From an uncultured Acetatifactor sp. (lineage in GTDB: Bacteria; Bacillota; Clostridia; Lachnospirales; Lachnospiraceae), in the NCBI GenBank assembly GCA_910578185.1, contig CAJTPN010000023.1, positions 1 to 48,721 of the forward strand: a stretch of 48,721 nt of DNA, in the 5' to 3' direction. Each line of letters begins with the position of its first letter. Within the stretch, counting starts at the first letter, position 1. The notes beneath the pieces were generated by a model that saw only the letters and a program-made list of their open reading frames with translations, made no database searches and was not told where the DNA came from. Shown here piece by piece: positions 18,854-28,400 of this stretch. A program made the position numbers and the translations under genes.

Positions 18854-20410
18854 TCACGTTCTGACACTTTGATACAAACGCATTAATGTCTGCCCATACT
18901 GCTCCGGGTCATGCATCCTTTTAATCCTGTCAAGTGCACATATTCTTTTTCTCTGAAGCGCTTCGGGATTCTCAAAAATATCTTCCAGGCAGCGATTCAA
19001 CTCCGCAATCAATGTCTCACGTAAAAAATCCATCCCCATATCCTTCCTGCAATATCCTAAATCATTTACAGGAAGATTACATATCCATCCACAATTCTTA
19101 TCATTAATTTCAGGAAACGCGCGGATATTGGACGTAATGACGGGAACGCCTGCTGCCTGCATCTCCAGGCAGGCATATCCATATGTATCGCCGTAGGATG
19201 GAAATATTCCAATATCTGCTTCTTTGCACTTCAACAGTACTTCCTCATTGGGAAGACTCTCATAATGTTCAATCCATGGATTTTCCGCTATCAGGCCAAG
19301 ACATTCTTCTTTTTCTTTTTTAGGCGCTGCTGTAAAATAGTCATTATATTTTAGATTGCTGATTATGATCAGCCGAAAATCAATCTCTCCATGCCATCTT
19401 ATCAGCACCTCTAACATTTCTTTTCCGCCTTTCATAAAAAACTCCCTGCCAATAAAAAGGAATGTCATTTTACCGCTCCTGGCATACGTCCCTCCTGCTT
19501 CCATCCTTTTTATTTCCTCCTCATCAAGCAATACCTTTTGAGGCGGATGCAGAACCGAAGTTTTTTTCAATATATTTGCCGCCCTTTTCTCTCCCAGTTT
19601 CTCTTTCAGCATACTTGCCTGAATATCCTTTGCATTTTTACAAAGAGGAAACAGCTGCAGACAATTATCCTTTTCTATCAGTTCTGCCAGTCTATCATAA
19701 TACCTGTCATCATATGCCACCGGTACGCATGTTTCAAAACTTGCACACCATGGCAGATCAGTGTGGCATACGGTATTCATGGTGTGAATAATATCCACAC
19801 AGGGATGGTAATATCGTGGAATATAAAGTCCCTCCATTGCACGCCATTCCTGCATGGCATCATCCCTTTTGGTTAATTCCACTTCTTTGGGTATCACACA
19901 GTACTCTATATCTTTGCATTTTTGTATAATAAGTCTTTTTTCAGGATATGCGGACCCAAATTCCCCTTGCTCCAAATACCCTACCTGCAGCCTGCTGTCA
20001 GTTCTTTTTTTCTTTGTACTCTCCCTTTCCGCAGCAATCTGCCCATAATAAATCTGCAGAATCTCATTGAGCAGATGATCGGAAAGCAACACGCCCTTTG
20101 GAACCTCTAATTCGCGCAGCTTATCTGTTATTTCCTCCTTCACAGCTCCTTTGACGGCGATAAGTATGGTAGCCCGCTCCCTGATCAGATCATCATATGC
20201 CTCTGATAACCCCCACACCCGCATTCCCTGTACCCTTGAAGCTTCTGGTTTTCCAGTGACGAGAAAACCTCTGCATACAATTTCTTTTGCCTCCAGGTAG
20301 TGATGGACGCAGCGCCCCATTTGTCCAGCTCCATAAATCCAAATGCTTCCGGCACTGGATACCAACTGATCCAACAGATGAAGTTCTTCTAACATATTTT
20401 CCCCCTTCAT
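18854..20410 (-). CDS. GT4-like glycosyltransferase with N-terminal Rossmann-like module
   Basis: A 518-residue protein. Residues about 15-110 are the Rossmann-like module (IWIYGAGQMGRCVHHYL ... ILIAVKGAVKEEI). The remainder is a GT-B type transferase. Its C-terminal half carries the GT4-like sugar-nucleotide segment GDTYGYACLEMQAAGVPVI after ADIGIFPSY. No membrane segment is seen. The ATG at 20410 is chosen because GGAGG is then 6-7 bases away; 20416 and 20395 are alternatives. The acceptor and donor cannot be told from sequence. Confidence 0.85.
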   Translation of the reverse strand: MKGENMLEELHLLDQLVSSAGSIWIYGAGQMGRCVHHYLEAKEIVCRGFLVTGKPEASRVQGMRVWGLSEAYDDLIRERATILIAVKGAVKEEITDKLRELEVPKGVLLSDHLLNEILQIYYGQIAAERESTKKKRTDSRLQVGYLEQGEFGSAYPEKRLIIQKCKDIEYCVIPKEVELTKRDDAMQEWRAMEGLYIPRYYHPCVDIIHTMNTVCHTDLPWCASFETCVPVAYDDRYYDRLAELIEKDNCLQLFPLCKNAKDIQASMLKEKLGEKRAANILKKTSVLHPPQKVLLDEEEIKRMEAGGTYARSGKMTFLFIGREFFMKGGKEMLEVLIRWHGEIDFRLIIISNLKYNDYFTAAPKKEKEECLGLIAENPWIEHYESLPNEEVLLKCKEADIGIFPSYGDTYGYACLEMQAAGVPVITSNIRAFPEINDKNCGWICNLPVNDLGYCRKDMGMDFLRETLIAELNRCLEDIFENPEALQRKRICALDRIKRMHDPEQYGQTLMRLYQSVRT

Positions 20411-20459
20411 CCCCATCCTCCTTCACTTAATCCGTTACTGCAAGATAACTCCGGTTCCG

Positions 20460-21611
20460 CTACCTTCCGTCATCCGGCAGCGCTGCGTTTGAGATCAATT
20501 CTGCCAGATTGACAGAAAAATACTTTTGCAACTGTGCCAATACAATATCATTCTGGCGCTGATTTACATTCAGCACCTGCAGCGAATCTTTCTGGGTTTC
20601 CTTAACATATTTGAGGGGAAGCGTTCCTATTGCGTATGCTTTAATACCATTTAATAATTCTATAACCTTCAGCCATAGATCATCTGCAGTCAAGGCATAA
20701 TTTAAAATAGCCTCCCTGTTTAAAAATAGTTTTCGATAAGAACCATACGGATATAACACTCCCCCCACTCCTGTGGGGCATATATCTTCCGAAGGACAAA
20801 CGCTTGTTACGCATCCCTCCCAATCATTGTAAGGACTTAAGTTGAAATCACTTGACGTCATCTTATGTCCCCGCCGGCAAATGATTGTATTCGGATACTC
20901 TAAATGCTTCAAATATAAGTCTTCAATCAGTTTATCATCATATATGATATCATCATCAATCGTAATAATATCCGCATCCTCAAATTCTTCCATAGCATAG
21001 TAATATTTGTTGTGCGGTTTCAAATTTTCAACATTCCTCTTTATAGTTAAGCCCGCCTGCACCAATTCCTCTTCATATTTAATCCGACAATTTCCCGAAT
21101 CACTATCCAAGTATAAAACAATTTCATCTGCTTTCTTTGTTTGATACATGATACTTTTAACTGCAATATACACCGTTTCCAGCCTTTTTCCATAACTTGT
21201 AAGCGACACCACTAATTTATGCCGTCGTATCTCTTCTCTGTTAAGACCGCAGTCCAATTTTAACGCTTCATAAAAACCTTCTCTGTCGCACACGTATTCA
21301 TATAATAATTCACCTTCATAACCCAGCACCGGTATTCCCCTGATAAATGGTCTTTCATCAAAGATTTTCCTTGCCCTGTCAAGCTCTTTCCCATCAGCTG
21401 TCAAAAATATGCTATTTCTGTTTATTACCACCTCTTTGCATTTCAAGCTTTTATCATATTCCATTCCGCTGATACAACCAATGTATTTCCCTTTGTCTGT
21501 AATATATAGAATTGAATTTCCTGCGTCATTAAGCCTAGCCAGCTCTCCAATAGACAACTCCCCAATATCAACTGATTCCACGACCTTTTTTTTAATAAGG
21601 TAATGCTCCAT
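20460..21611 (-). CDS. Putative glycosyltransferase with N-terminal CBS-like region
   Basis: A 383-residue protein. Residues 1-125 resemble a degenerate CBS pair (SILYITDKGKYIGCISG and GIPVLGYEGELLYEYV). From about residue 135, a GT-A type domain begins with LVVSLTSYGKRLETV, followed by EIVLYLDSD and the acidic motif ITIDDDIIYDD that would bind metal and nucleotide sugar. CBS-like ends also occur on the legionaminate enzyme PtmE, and a free CBS protein lies 2.3 kb upstream in this operon; a ligand-sensing role is inference. GGGAGGTTACGA precedes the ATG. Confidence 0.78.
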   Translation of the reverse strand: MEHYLIKKKVVESVDIGELSIGELARLNDAGNSILYITDKGKYIGCISGMEYDKSLKCKEVVINRNSIFLTADGKELDRARKIFDERPFIRGIPVLGYEGELLYEYVCDREGFYEALKLDCGLNREEIRRHKLVVSLTSYGKRLETVYIAVKSIMYQTKKADEIVLYLDSDSGNCRIKYEEELVQAGLTIKRNVENLKPHNKYYYAMEEFEDADIITIDDDIIYDDKLIEDLYLKHLEYPNTIICRRGHKMTSSDFNLSPYNDWEGCVTSVCPSEDICPTGVGGVLYPYGSYRKLFLNREAILNYALTADDLWLKVIELLNGIKAYAIGTLPLKYVKETQKDSLQVLNVNQRQNDIVLAQLQKYFSVNLAELISNAALPDDGR

Positions 21612-21646
21612 TCGTAACCTCCCGGAATAAGTAAAGTAAACTCTAT

Positions 21647-22123
21647 TTATACTATGTATAAAATATCCTCAAGCGATAGAATTGGACAATTTACTTTTTT
21701 CCTTAAATTTTCCTCAATTTCATCAAAGGATTTAATAGCTGTGACAACAATCGCATCCACCATTTCCAACGGATCATCCGGAGATACCACAGCAAATTCT
21801 CCATAAATATCATGGACCTTTTGGTCAATGCCATACTTGATTACAACACTGCTTCCGTCCAGTTCATTTACCAATGTTTCACCGGCATAACTCAACCCAT
21901 ATATAGCAATCTCATGATATCCATTCTGCTCAAAATAAGCTGCAAGATTCTTTCCCTCCTGTTTTACTTTCACCCATTGATTCATCATTAAAAATAACGC
22001 TAAATGTTTATCAGACATGCGCTGTGCTTCAACCACTTTTTCCCCCATCATTTTCCCCATTCCAGCGGCTCCGATTGCTGCTCCGGCCAATCCTGACAAA
22101 ACATTAACAATACCCTTTTTCAT
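21647..22123 (-). CDS. Stand-alone Rossmann-like module protein with hydrophobic N-terminus
   Basis: A 158-residue protein. Residues 5-28 are hydrophobic and glycine/alanine rich (VLSGLAGAAIGAAGMG) and may form a membrane or hairpin anchor. A helical linker follows, then residues about 70-155 match the Rossmann-like module found on neighbouring enzymes (EIAIYGLSYAGETLV ... AIVVTAIKSFDEIEENL). It carries no catalytic domain, which suggests a binding or docking role rather than catalysis (inference). The ribosome binding site is weak. I know no name for it. Confidence 0.72.
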   Translation of the reverse strand: MKKGIVNVLSGLAGAAIGAAGMGKMMGEKVVEAQRMSDKHLALFLMMNQWVKVKQEGKNLAAYFEQNGYHEIAIYGLSYAGETLVNELDGSSVVIKYGIDQKVHDIYGEFAVVSPDDPLEMVDAIVVTAIKSFDEIEENLRKKVNCPILSLEDILYIV

Positions 22124-22156
22124 ATTTTCACCATTTTCCTTTTCTCTTTATAAATA

Positions 22157-23182
22157 TCAAACATTATAGTCCAGTTGTTTCAGCAACCACATTGTTTTCT
22201 TTTTATATTGTTGTAAACAATACTTATCCATTTTATTCTTTACTATTATTTTTCCCTCTTCATATAGACGAATCAATTCCGGTATTTCTGATATATTATG
22301 GTATCCTAAACCCTGTATTCCATTTTGCTCCAGTAATTTCCATGGCGCCACGGGAACCGCACCCATGAAAATTCCTTCCAGCAAAACGCCGCTGGTCTTC
22401 CCGTCATAACGCCTTGCATCGTATGGCAAAACCACATATCGGCATTCTGACAGGTATTTCAGATAAACATCATATGGCAAGTTTCTGTCTTCAATAGTTA
22501 CATTGTCAGCCTGAATCCTTTTTACTCGCCTGTATAATTCCTTATCCTGAAAAGAGCCGGCAATCATCAGCGGAATATCTGTTTTTCCCATTACTCTTAC
22601 CAGTCCCAAGATATCTTTACCATTCCGCATTTCTCCCAGACAGACGCACCCTTTTTCCGTCCCATCCCTGTGATATTTTTTTATTTCATCCGTAATATAA
22701 TAATCCGGTATTCTTACATACGGCACTTTGGGACGATACAATGCATTCGTCACGATACATCCGTTCAGACGTGAAAGCCCTCTCTTTACCAAAGCCCTCC
22801 TTATCGGCTTATCCGCCAGGTTGTTACTTATATACATATCCCAATGTTCATAAGTAACAGCAATCACTTTTTTTCGGCCTTTATAAAGCGCAATCCCCCA
22901 CAGTAATTCTTCCGGTGTGACCGTATATATTAAATACCTGCCTTTCGCAGCTGCCAGGGATACAAAATAATTACACAGTATTTTTAATGCCGCCCATTTT
23001 CTTTTTCCCGCATAAATACAATACGGTAAATTTTTCCCTTTACCACTGATATATTCTTTTGCTGCTATCACTTGGACGCTCTTCCCAAATAATTCTGAAT
23101 AATCTCCAAGTACCTTTAATTCGTGACCTACTGGCGCCTCCTTATCATCAAGGCTATTCACTACATTAACTAAATTAATCAT
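22157..23182 (-). CDS. GT-B type glycosyltransferase
   Basis: A 341-residue putative glycosyltransferase. The N-terminal half is variable. The C-terminal half has the GT4-like pattern CVCLGEMRNGKDILGLVR, LPYDVYLKYLSECRYVVLPY and KTSGVLLEGIFMGAVPVAP, where the Glu sits at the donor-binding position. No membrane segments. The ATG at 23182 follows AAGGGTAAATAAT. It lies 15 bases after the cytidylyltransferase gene, so a nonulosonic acid donor is a reasonable but unproven guess. Confidence 0.8.
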   Translation of the reverse strand: MINLVNVVNSLDDKEAPVGHELKVLGDYSELFGKSVQVIAAKEYISGKGKNLPYCIYAGKRKWAALKILCNYFVSLAAAKGRYLIYTVTPEELLWGIALYKGRKKVIAVTYEHWDMYISNNLADKPIRRALVKRGLSRLNGCIVTNALYRPKVPYVRIPDYYITDEIKKYHRDGTEKGCVCLGEMRNGKDILGLVRVMGKTDIPLMIAGSFQDKELYRRVKRIQADNVTIEDRNLPYDVYLKYLSECRYVVLPYDARRYDGKTSGVLLEGIFMGAVPVAPWKLLEQNGIQGLGYHNISEIPELIRLYEEGKIIVKNKMDKYCLQQYKKKTMWLLKQLDYNV

Positions 23183-23197
23183 ATTATTTACCCTTAC

Positions 23198-23884
23198 TTA
23201 GAGTGTGCCGACCAACAACCCCCCTGCAATGACAAGGTCAACCGGTTCATTTATATCCACCGCTTCCGTTTCATCAATGATAAATCCATTTGCATGAGTT
23301 CCCAGAACGGAGCAGGTCTCTCTTAACGCTTTCACATCCGTCATATAATACGCGCTGTTCTCCACATACAGGGGCTTTCTCTCCTGCCGCCTCCTGGGCG
23401 CGTCCTTATACAACCGCTCATAATTGCCGTCCTCCGTCTGAATCCAATAATCGCTTCTGCTTTCATTCAAGGACAGCAACGCGTCATACTGGGGATAGTT
23501 TTTCTCAAAAGCCTCAATAAACGCCTTTAACGTTTCCTTTTTTCTGAGCGGCGAAGTAGGCTGGAGGGTCAAAACGGCTTGATACTTTTTTCCCTTTTTC
23601 TGTTCCATAACATCTATCGCATGCAGCAGTGCCGCTTCCGTAGAGGCTCTGTCCCCAGAAATCTCCTCCGGCCGGTCAACCACATCCACCTGTCCGAAGG
23701 ATAAAGCCAGTGCCTTAATATCCGCAGAATCGGTGCTCACGGCTATGTCCGTTTCCGTCAGTTCCGCCGCCAGCAGCAACTCCAGCGTATAGCAAAGCAA
23801 CGGCTTGCCATTGAGAGGATGTATGTTCTTGTGCGGAATTCCCTTTGAACCTCCCCTGGCAGGGATCACAATCAGCTTATTCAT
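23198..23884 (-). CDS. neuA: Acylneuraminate/nonulosonate cytidylyltransferase
   Basis: A 228-residue CMP-sugar synthetase that would activate a nonulosonic acid (sialic, legionaminic or similar) with CTP. The start MNKLIVIPARGGSKGIPHKNI holds the nucleotide-binding signature; QPTSPLRK and the late DINEPVDL are also typical of NeuA/LegF/PseF. Length is that of the catalytic domain only. GGAGGAAC precedes the ATG at 23884, which lies inside the end of the CBS gene (8-base overlap). With NeuB and NeuC upstream this completes synthesis and activation of the sugar. The exact sugar cannot be read from sequence. Confidence 0.92.
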   Translation of the reverse strand: MNKLIVIPARGGSKGIPHKNIHPLNGKPLLCYTLELLLAAELTETDIAVSTDSADIKALALSFGQVDVVDRPEEISGDRASTEAALLHAIDVMEQKKGKKYQAVLTLQPTSPLRKKETLKAFIEAFEKNYPQYDALLSLNESRSDYWIQTEDGNYERLYKDAPRRRQERKPLYVENSAYYMTDVKALRETCSVLGTHANGFIIDETEAVDINEPVDLVIAGGLLVGTL

Positions 23885-24233
23885 GTCGTTGTTCCTCCAA
23901 ATAAGTGTAAATATCGTCCAAGGTAATCACACCCTTCAGCTTGTAGTCGTCATCTATGATGGGAATCATGGTAATCTTCTTAGACCGGAACATCTTGTAA
24001 GCCCTCTCCATATCCCGACTTTTGGTATACAAAAAAGAAGGTTTTACAATAGTCTCCACCTTGGAAAAGATATTTTTCCCCTCACATAAGGCTCTAATAA
24101 TATCCCCCTGGCTGACCACTCCCACCACTTTGTTGTTCTCGTTCAGCACAACGGCCACCCTGTCCTTGTTCTCGTCAAACTTTTCGATTACTTCTTTTAT
24201 GGTATACTCTAAACGAACGCAGTATTTCGTCAT
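23877..24233 (-). CDS. Stand-alone CBS-pair protein
   Basis: A 118-residue protein made of two CBS motifs (DRVAVVLNENNKVVGVVSQGD and MIPIIDDDYKLKGVITLDD). CBS pairs bind adenosyl or other nucleotides and control partner enzymes. In legionaminate pathways the GlcN-1-P guanylyltransferase PtmE carries such a pair fused to a nucleotidyltransferase; here the pair is separate and overlaps the cytidylyltransferase gene by 8 bases, so it may act on that enzyme in trans (inference). AAGGAG lies 6 bases before the ATG at 24233, which I prefer to an upstream start at 24272. Confidence 0.86.
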   Translation of the reverse strand: MTKYCVRLEYTIKEVIEKFDENKDRVAVVLNENNKVVGVVSQGDIIRALCEGKNIFSKVETIVKPSFLYTKSRDMERAYKMFRSKKITMIPIIDDDYKLKGVITLDDIYTYLEEQRHE

Positions 24234-24273
24234 GGCATGCTCCTTTTCCTCACATGGAAATCCCCTTATCACT

Positions 24274-25416
24274 CTAGCAAGTAAGATTTTTCACTATCCA
24301 ATGTTCATCTACTTCCGTATGAATTAACAAATCCAGAATTCTCTCTGAAGAATGTCCGTCCCCATAGGGATTGATACAATTCTCATCTAAATACTGCCTG
24401 AATTCCGCCGAAACAGCCTTTTCAATCGCCTTCACAATAAGTCCCTTGTCAAAGGGAACATCTATCACATTGATCCCCCTGAAGCGAAGATTTTGCCTTC
24501 TTCCGATATTGACGGCAGGCACCTTAAAGGTGGGCGCCTCCAGCAATCCGGAACTCGAATTTCCCACAATACATTCTGCATTTTTTAAAAGCCCCAGATA
24601 ATCTCCACGGCTCAAATTGGAATAGACATAATACTCGCCGTATCTGTCGTTATAGATAACATCCTTTACAAGATTTGAACCCGCATCGTTATTGGGCAGT
24701 ATCACCACCTTGGGAAATGCCACTTCGTTCAAAGCCTGGATAAATATCCTCGCCTGCTCTCCCGCCTTATCGGCTTCCTCCGTCACCGGATGCATCACTG
24801 CCAAAATAAAACCATCTCTTAAATTCACCGACAGTTTTTCTTCCAGCGCAGTAAGCTCCGTAAACCTTGACTGCACCATTTCATCAATCTGAGGCGCCCC
24901 CACGTTAAATATCCGAAAGGGTTCCTCCCCCAGCCGAATCAGTCTGTTCACCGCATCCTCGTTGGCCGCAAGATGCATATGTACAAATTTACCTATGGCA
25001 TGTCGTGTCATGCCGTCAATATTTCCCGACAATTCCCCTGCCTGAATATGTGCCACCGGCGTATAGGTATATGCCGCCGCCACCGCCCCCATTAATTGTT
25101 CGCCCCGGTCCCCGGCCAGCAATATCCAATCCGGCTTCTCATTGTCTATAATATCCGGCAGGCTCATAAGACAGATGCCAAGGGATTTTGCGTGCGTCAC
25201 ATGGTTATAACCGTCCAAGGACATATGAATCTTGTAGTCGATCTTAAAACCGTCTTTTTCTATTTCCTTGTAAGAGTTACCGTATGCCTCGATCAGGTGC
25301 ATATTGGTAACCACCAGAACCAGCCTTACGTCTTTTCTCTTTTGCGCCAGCTTCATTATGGGCCTGATATATCCCCATTCCCCTCGGGAGCCTGTCAATA
25401 TCATTATCTTTTTCAT
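24274..25416 (-). CDS. neuC: Hydrolysing UDP-GlcNAc 2-epimerase (NeuC/LegG type)
   Basis: A 380-residue GT-B fold enzyme that releases UDP (or GDP) and gives ManNAc or a related 2-epimerised sugar for NeuB. Characteristic segments are ILLAGDRGEQLMGA, HIQAGELSGNIDG and the nucleotide-binding GNSSSGLLEAPTFKVPAVNIG. Length is normal for NeuC/LegG. ACGGGGAAAC precedes the ATG. It follows neuB by 12 bases. Whether it uses UDP-GlcNAc (sialic acid route) or a 6-deoxy-diamino sugar (legionaminic route) is open; no dedicated dehydratase or acetyltransferase lies in the window. Confidence 0.92.
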   Translation of the reverse strand: MKKIMILTGSRGEWGYIRPIMKLAQKRKDVRLVLVVTNMHLIEAYGNSYKEIEKDGFKIDYKIHMSLDGYNHVTHAKSLGICLMSLPDIIDNEKPDWILLAGDRGEQLMGAVAAAYTYTPVAHIQAGELSGNIDGMTRHAIGKFVHMHLAANEDAVNRLIRLGEEPFRIFNVGAPQIDEMVQSRFTELTALEEKLSVNLRDGFILAVMHPVTEEADKAGEQARIFIQALNEVAFPKVVILPNNDAGSNLVKDVIYNDRYGEYYVYSNLSRGDYLGLLKNAECIVGNSSSGLLEAPTFKVPAVNIGRRQNLRFRGINVIDVPFDKGLIVKAIEKAVSAEFRQYLDENCINPYGDGHSSERILDLLIHTEVDEHWIVKNLTC

Positions 25417-25428
25417 CTGGTTTCCCCG

Positions 25429-26457
25429 TCACTCATAGTCTTCTATTTTCAACAGGACATTTTCCTCAATATCGTGCCTGGCTCTCCTGCCGATTACCGT
25501 GTGCATCTGATGAGATGGAATTCCGGTTCCCGGACGCTTTGACCAGATCATGTCTGCTTCTATGATCTCACCAGCCCTGATGGGTCTCCTTGTGACAATA
25601 CTGCGAAAAGCCCATTCCCGTATGGATTGCTCTTTTTCGTGTACTTTCTTTTCACACCCCAACGCAAGCTGAATTTTTCTGATACCGTCAACCAGATGAT
25701 ACAAGTCGTGAAAGTCAATGGATACCGTCTGATCCGGCCCCGGCGTCTGCTTGGAGACAATCACATGCTTTTCGATGATCGACGCGCCCAAAGCCACTGC
25801 CGCATAACAGGTATACAGATCAGGTGTGTGATCGGAATGACCAATGACTGCCAAAGGGAAATTCCTTTTCATTTCCCCGATATAGTTGAGATTCACGTCC
25901 TCATATAACGGCGGATATTCTGAAAGACAGTTAGTCAGCGCTATGGGCGTTCCAAACGGTATCAGCGCATCATAAGTGCGTCTGATCTCCTCCGTGGTAC
26001 ACATTCCCGTGGATATAATCATGGGTTTGCCCAACTTGGCAATTTCTGTCAGAGAGGGGATATCCGTCATTTCACCGGAGCCTATCTTAAACGCGTCCAC
26101 ACCGATCTCATTCAGTTCGTATGCGGCTTTCAGACTAAAGGGCGTACACAGATATTGAATCCCGATTTCCTTACAATAAGAAAGCAACTCAACATGCTGA
26201 TCCAGAGTCAGTGCGTGAAGTTTCAAAAAATCATACAACGGCATATCAAAATTAGAAGACATGGGAACTTCTTTCAGCATCTCTTCATCGGGAAGATGAT
26301 GCTGAAATTTGATACAGTCCGCTCCGGCCAGCTTTGCCTGCCTACACATTTCCTTTGCCACTTCCATATTGCCCATATGGTTGTCACAGCCTTCCGCAAT
26401 CACATAAACCGGATGCCCCTGGCCTATTTCCCTGTCTGCAATCTTAAACTCATTCAT
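25429..26457 (-). CDS. neuB: N-acetylneuraminate / nonulosonate synthase
   Basis: A 342-residue enzyme condensing a hexosamine with phosphoenolpyruvate to form a nine-carbon nonulosonic acid. The NeuB TIM barrel occupies 1-260 (CIKFQHHLPDEEM, FKIGSGEMTDIPSL, VIGHSDHTPDLYT, ALGASIIEKHV) and a C-terminal SAF/antifreeze-like domain follows (SIVTRRPIRAGEIIEADMI). AGGAGAAAGCAG precedes the ATG at 26457, which begins the family-typical N-terminus; an upstream extension to 26526 overlaps the previous gene. Key evidence that the locus makes a sialic-acid-like sugar. Confidence 0.94.
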   Translation of the reverse strand: MNEFKIADREIGQGHPVYVIAEGCDNHMGNMEVAKEMCRQAKLAGADCIKFQHHLPDEEMLKEVPMSSNFDMPLYDFLKLHALTLDQHVELLSYCKEIGIQYLCTPFSLKAAYELNEIGVDAFKIGSGEMTDIPSLTEIAKLGKPMIISTGMCTTEEIRRTYDALIPFGTPIALTNCLSEYPPLYEDVNLNYIGEMKRNFPLAVIGHSDHTPDLYTCYAAVALGASIIEKHVIVSKQTPGPDQTVSIDFHDLYHLVDGIRKIQLALGCEKKVHEKEQSIREWAFRSIVTRRPIRAGEIIEADMIWSKRPGTGIPSHQMHTVIGRRARHDIEENVLLKIEDYE

Positions 26458-26471
26458 CTGCTTTCTCCTGA

Positions 26472-27617
26472 TTATATTTTTTCCATAATCCGGCGTAACC
26501 TCTCGCCGAATTCTTTTCTCGTCCACCTGTTTATCCTGTCGTATCCCTTTTGGATCATTTCCTGTCTTAAATCATCATCGCACCACATTTTCCTGATACA
26601 TGCAGCTATTTCCGCCGGAGCATCCGGATCAAACAACAGGCCCGCATCCCCTACCTGCTCCGGCATGGCATATTTATCCGACACGGCCACAGGACAGCCC
26701 AGCGCCATGGCCTCCAGCGGCGGTATATTGGTTGGTCCAAAATAAGATGGCATCACCAGCCCCACCGCATGTCGATATAAATATTTTATATTGCCATTAC
26801 TGACAAAGCCTTTAATCATCACATGTTCTTCCAACCCATTTTCCCGGATATAACGCTTCACTTTCCTTACACCATTCTTCTCGGAACCAACCAATACCAG
26901 CCTTATATCCGGCAATTCTTCCACAAGGTACTTCACTGCTTCCAACAGATGCATATGGTTTTTATGCTGCCAAAACTGCGCGGGATAGAATATATATTTA
27001 GACGGAATATCCAGAGATTCTTCCTCACATTCCAGAATATGCCCCGGTGTGATATACGGCAGACTGACCAAATGCGGCAGGTGCGCTCTCATGTAACCCT
27101 GATATGACTCCGCAAACTGCCGCTTTCCCAACTTTGACTCTGTCAACACACACCACCCATACTTTGCTTTTGACGCAAAGCTTAACTCTCTGTTTTCATA
27201 GGAGCCGCTTACCTCGGGAAACCGCCCCTCATAGCGATGCATCAGATCATGCACCGGTACTATTATTTTCGCACACAAGTTGGGAATGAACGCCCCCTGC
27301 ACGGTCACAAACACAGCATCCGCTCTTTCCTTACGAAGCGCCTTGCCGAATTCTGTCATATACATACAGCGAATTCTGGAAAACAAAGAATACTTCATAT
27401 GCAGTCTCTGCTCCCGCTCCGAAAACATTGGCCAGGATACCTTTAGGATTCGCACTCCGTTTTCATCACACCATTTTTTCCAGTATCTGCCCCCGCATAC
27501 TGCAACCAATTCTAAATCCTGGGCTTTTATCAAGCATTCCATCACAGTGGATACATATTGGTGTTCTCCGCCCCATTCAGGTTCCGTACACAATACAACC
27601 AAAAGTTTTTTCTTCAT
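26472..27617 (-). CDS. Family 4 glycosyltransferase
   Basis: A 381-residue GT-B enzyme. The C-terminal domain has FYPAQFWQHKNHMHLLEA, HVMIKGFVSNGNIKYLYRHA and GPTNIPPLEAMALGCPVAVSD, the E-x7-E-like donor site of GT4 retaining transferases. The N-terminal domain carries the glycine-rich start after LCTEPEWGGEHQYV. GAGGAG is 5-6 bases before the ATG at 27617. It lies between the methyltransferase and neuB genes, with gaps of about 14 bases on each side. Donor unknown. Confidence 0.9.
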   Translation of the reverse strand: MKKKLLVVLCTEPEWGGEHQYVSTVMECLIKAQDLELVAVCGGRYWKKWCDENGVRILKVSWPMFSEREQRLHMKYSLFSRIRCMYMTEFGKALRKERADAVFVTVQGAFIPNLCAKIIVPVHDLMHRYEGRFPEVSGSYENRELSFASKAKYGWCVLTESKLGKRQFAESYQGYMRAHLPHLVSLPYITPGHILECEEESLDIPSKYIFYPAQFWQHKNHMHLLEAVKYLVEELPDIRLVLVGSEKNGVRKVKRYIRENGLEEHVMIKGFVSNGNIKYLYRHAVGLVMPSYFGPTNIPPLEAMALGCPVAVSDKYAMPEQVGDAGLLFDPDAPAEIAACIRKMWCDDDLRQEMIQKGYDRINRWTRKEFGERLRRIMEKI

Positions 27618-27631
27618 AAGAGCTCCTCTGG

Positions 27632-28390
27632 CTAAACGGCCCTGGCCACAAAATAGCATGTCCATGAATCATAATCCGTGGCGCCAAGCGTATTGCAATC
27701 CAAATGCTCCACCAATTCAAAGCCTGACGCTCTCAAATAGAATTCCACTTCCGGCCTGAAAAAATATCGCATGCTATGAACCTCCTGCAACATCTCCGTA
27801 CCTCCTGTCTCCTTATTGATTGCCAGAACTTCATAGCAGACATCCACCACGTCTCTGTGGTCATACATCACCGGTCTTGCAATCCGCACCAGTCTGTACC
27901 GCTCGTCTTCCACCTCTTTTACACGTACTGTTGGCTTGTCGCTCAGCACTCCCGGGCCATACCAGACATCAAACAAAAACAATCCTTCCCTGCGCAGCGC
28001 CTTTCTTGCTGACCGAAAAGCCGCCAGAATATCTTCGTTGTCATTCTGGTAACTCATCACATGGAACAACGATATGACCGCATCATATTTCTCCCTCGGT
28101 TCGTAATCCCTCACATCCGCCACACTAAAATCTATTTTCAGCTTTTCCCTTCGGGCATTTTCTTCTGCAATCCCAATCATGGTCTCACTCATATCAATCC
28201 CCGTACAGCAATAACCCATTGCACAGAGTTCCACGTCATGTTTTCCCGTGCCACATCCAAAATTGATGACCCTTTCTATCTTTTCACCGTATTTTTTCAG
28301 CAGCAGATCAACCTGTTTCGCCTCCGCCCCATAATCCTTATCCCGATAAAACGCATTATAGTAATATGAATAATCCTTAAATACGTCCAT
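27632..28390 (-). CDS. Class I SAM-dependent methyltransferase
   Basis: A 252-residue methyltransferase. Motif I is VINFGCGTGKHDVEL, followed by the acidic GIDMSETMIGIAEENA and the post-motif II region YDAVISLFHVMSYQ. The C-terminal half is the substrate-binding part often seen in sugar N- or O-methyltransferases of glycan loci. AAGGAG lies 6 bases before the ATG at 28390. Flanked by a cupin gene and a GT4 gene, so it most likely methylates a sugar of the glycan (inference). Confidence 0.88.
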   Translation of the reverse strand: MDVFKDYSYYYNAFYRDKDYGAEAKQVDLLLKKYGEKIERVINFGCGTGKHDVELCAMGYCCTGIDMSETMIGIAEENARREKLKIDFSVADVRDYEPREKYDAVISLFHVMSYQNDNEDILAAFRSARKALRREGLFLFDVWYGPGVLSDKPTVRVKEVEDERYRLVRIARPVMYDHRDVVDVCYEVLAINKETGGTEMLQEVHSMRYFFRPEVEFYLRASGFELVEHLDCNTLGATDYDSWTCYFVARAV

Positions 28391-28400
28391 GATTATCTCC

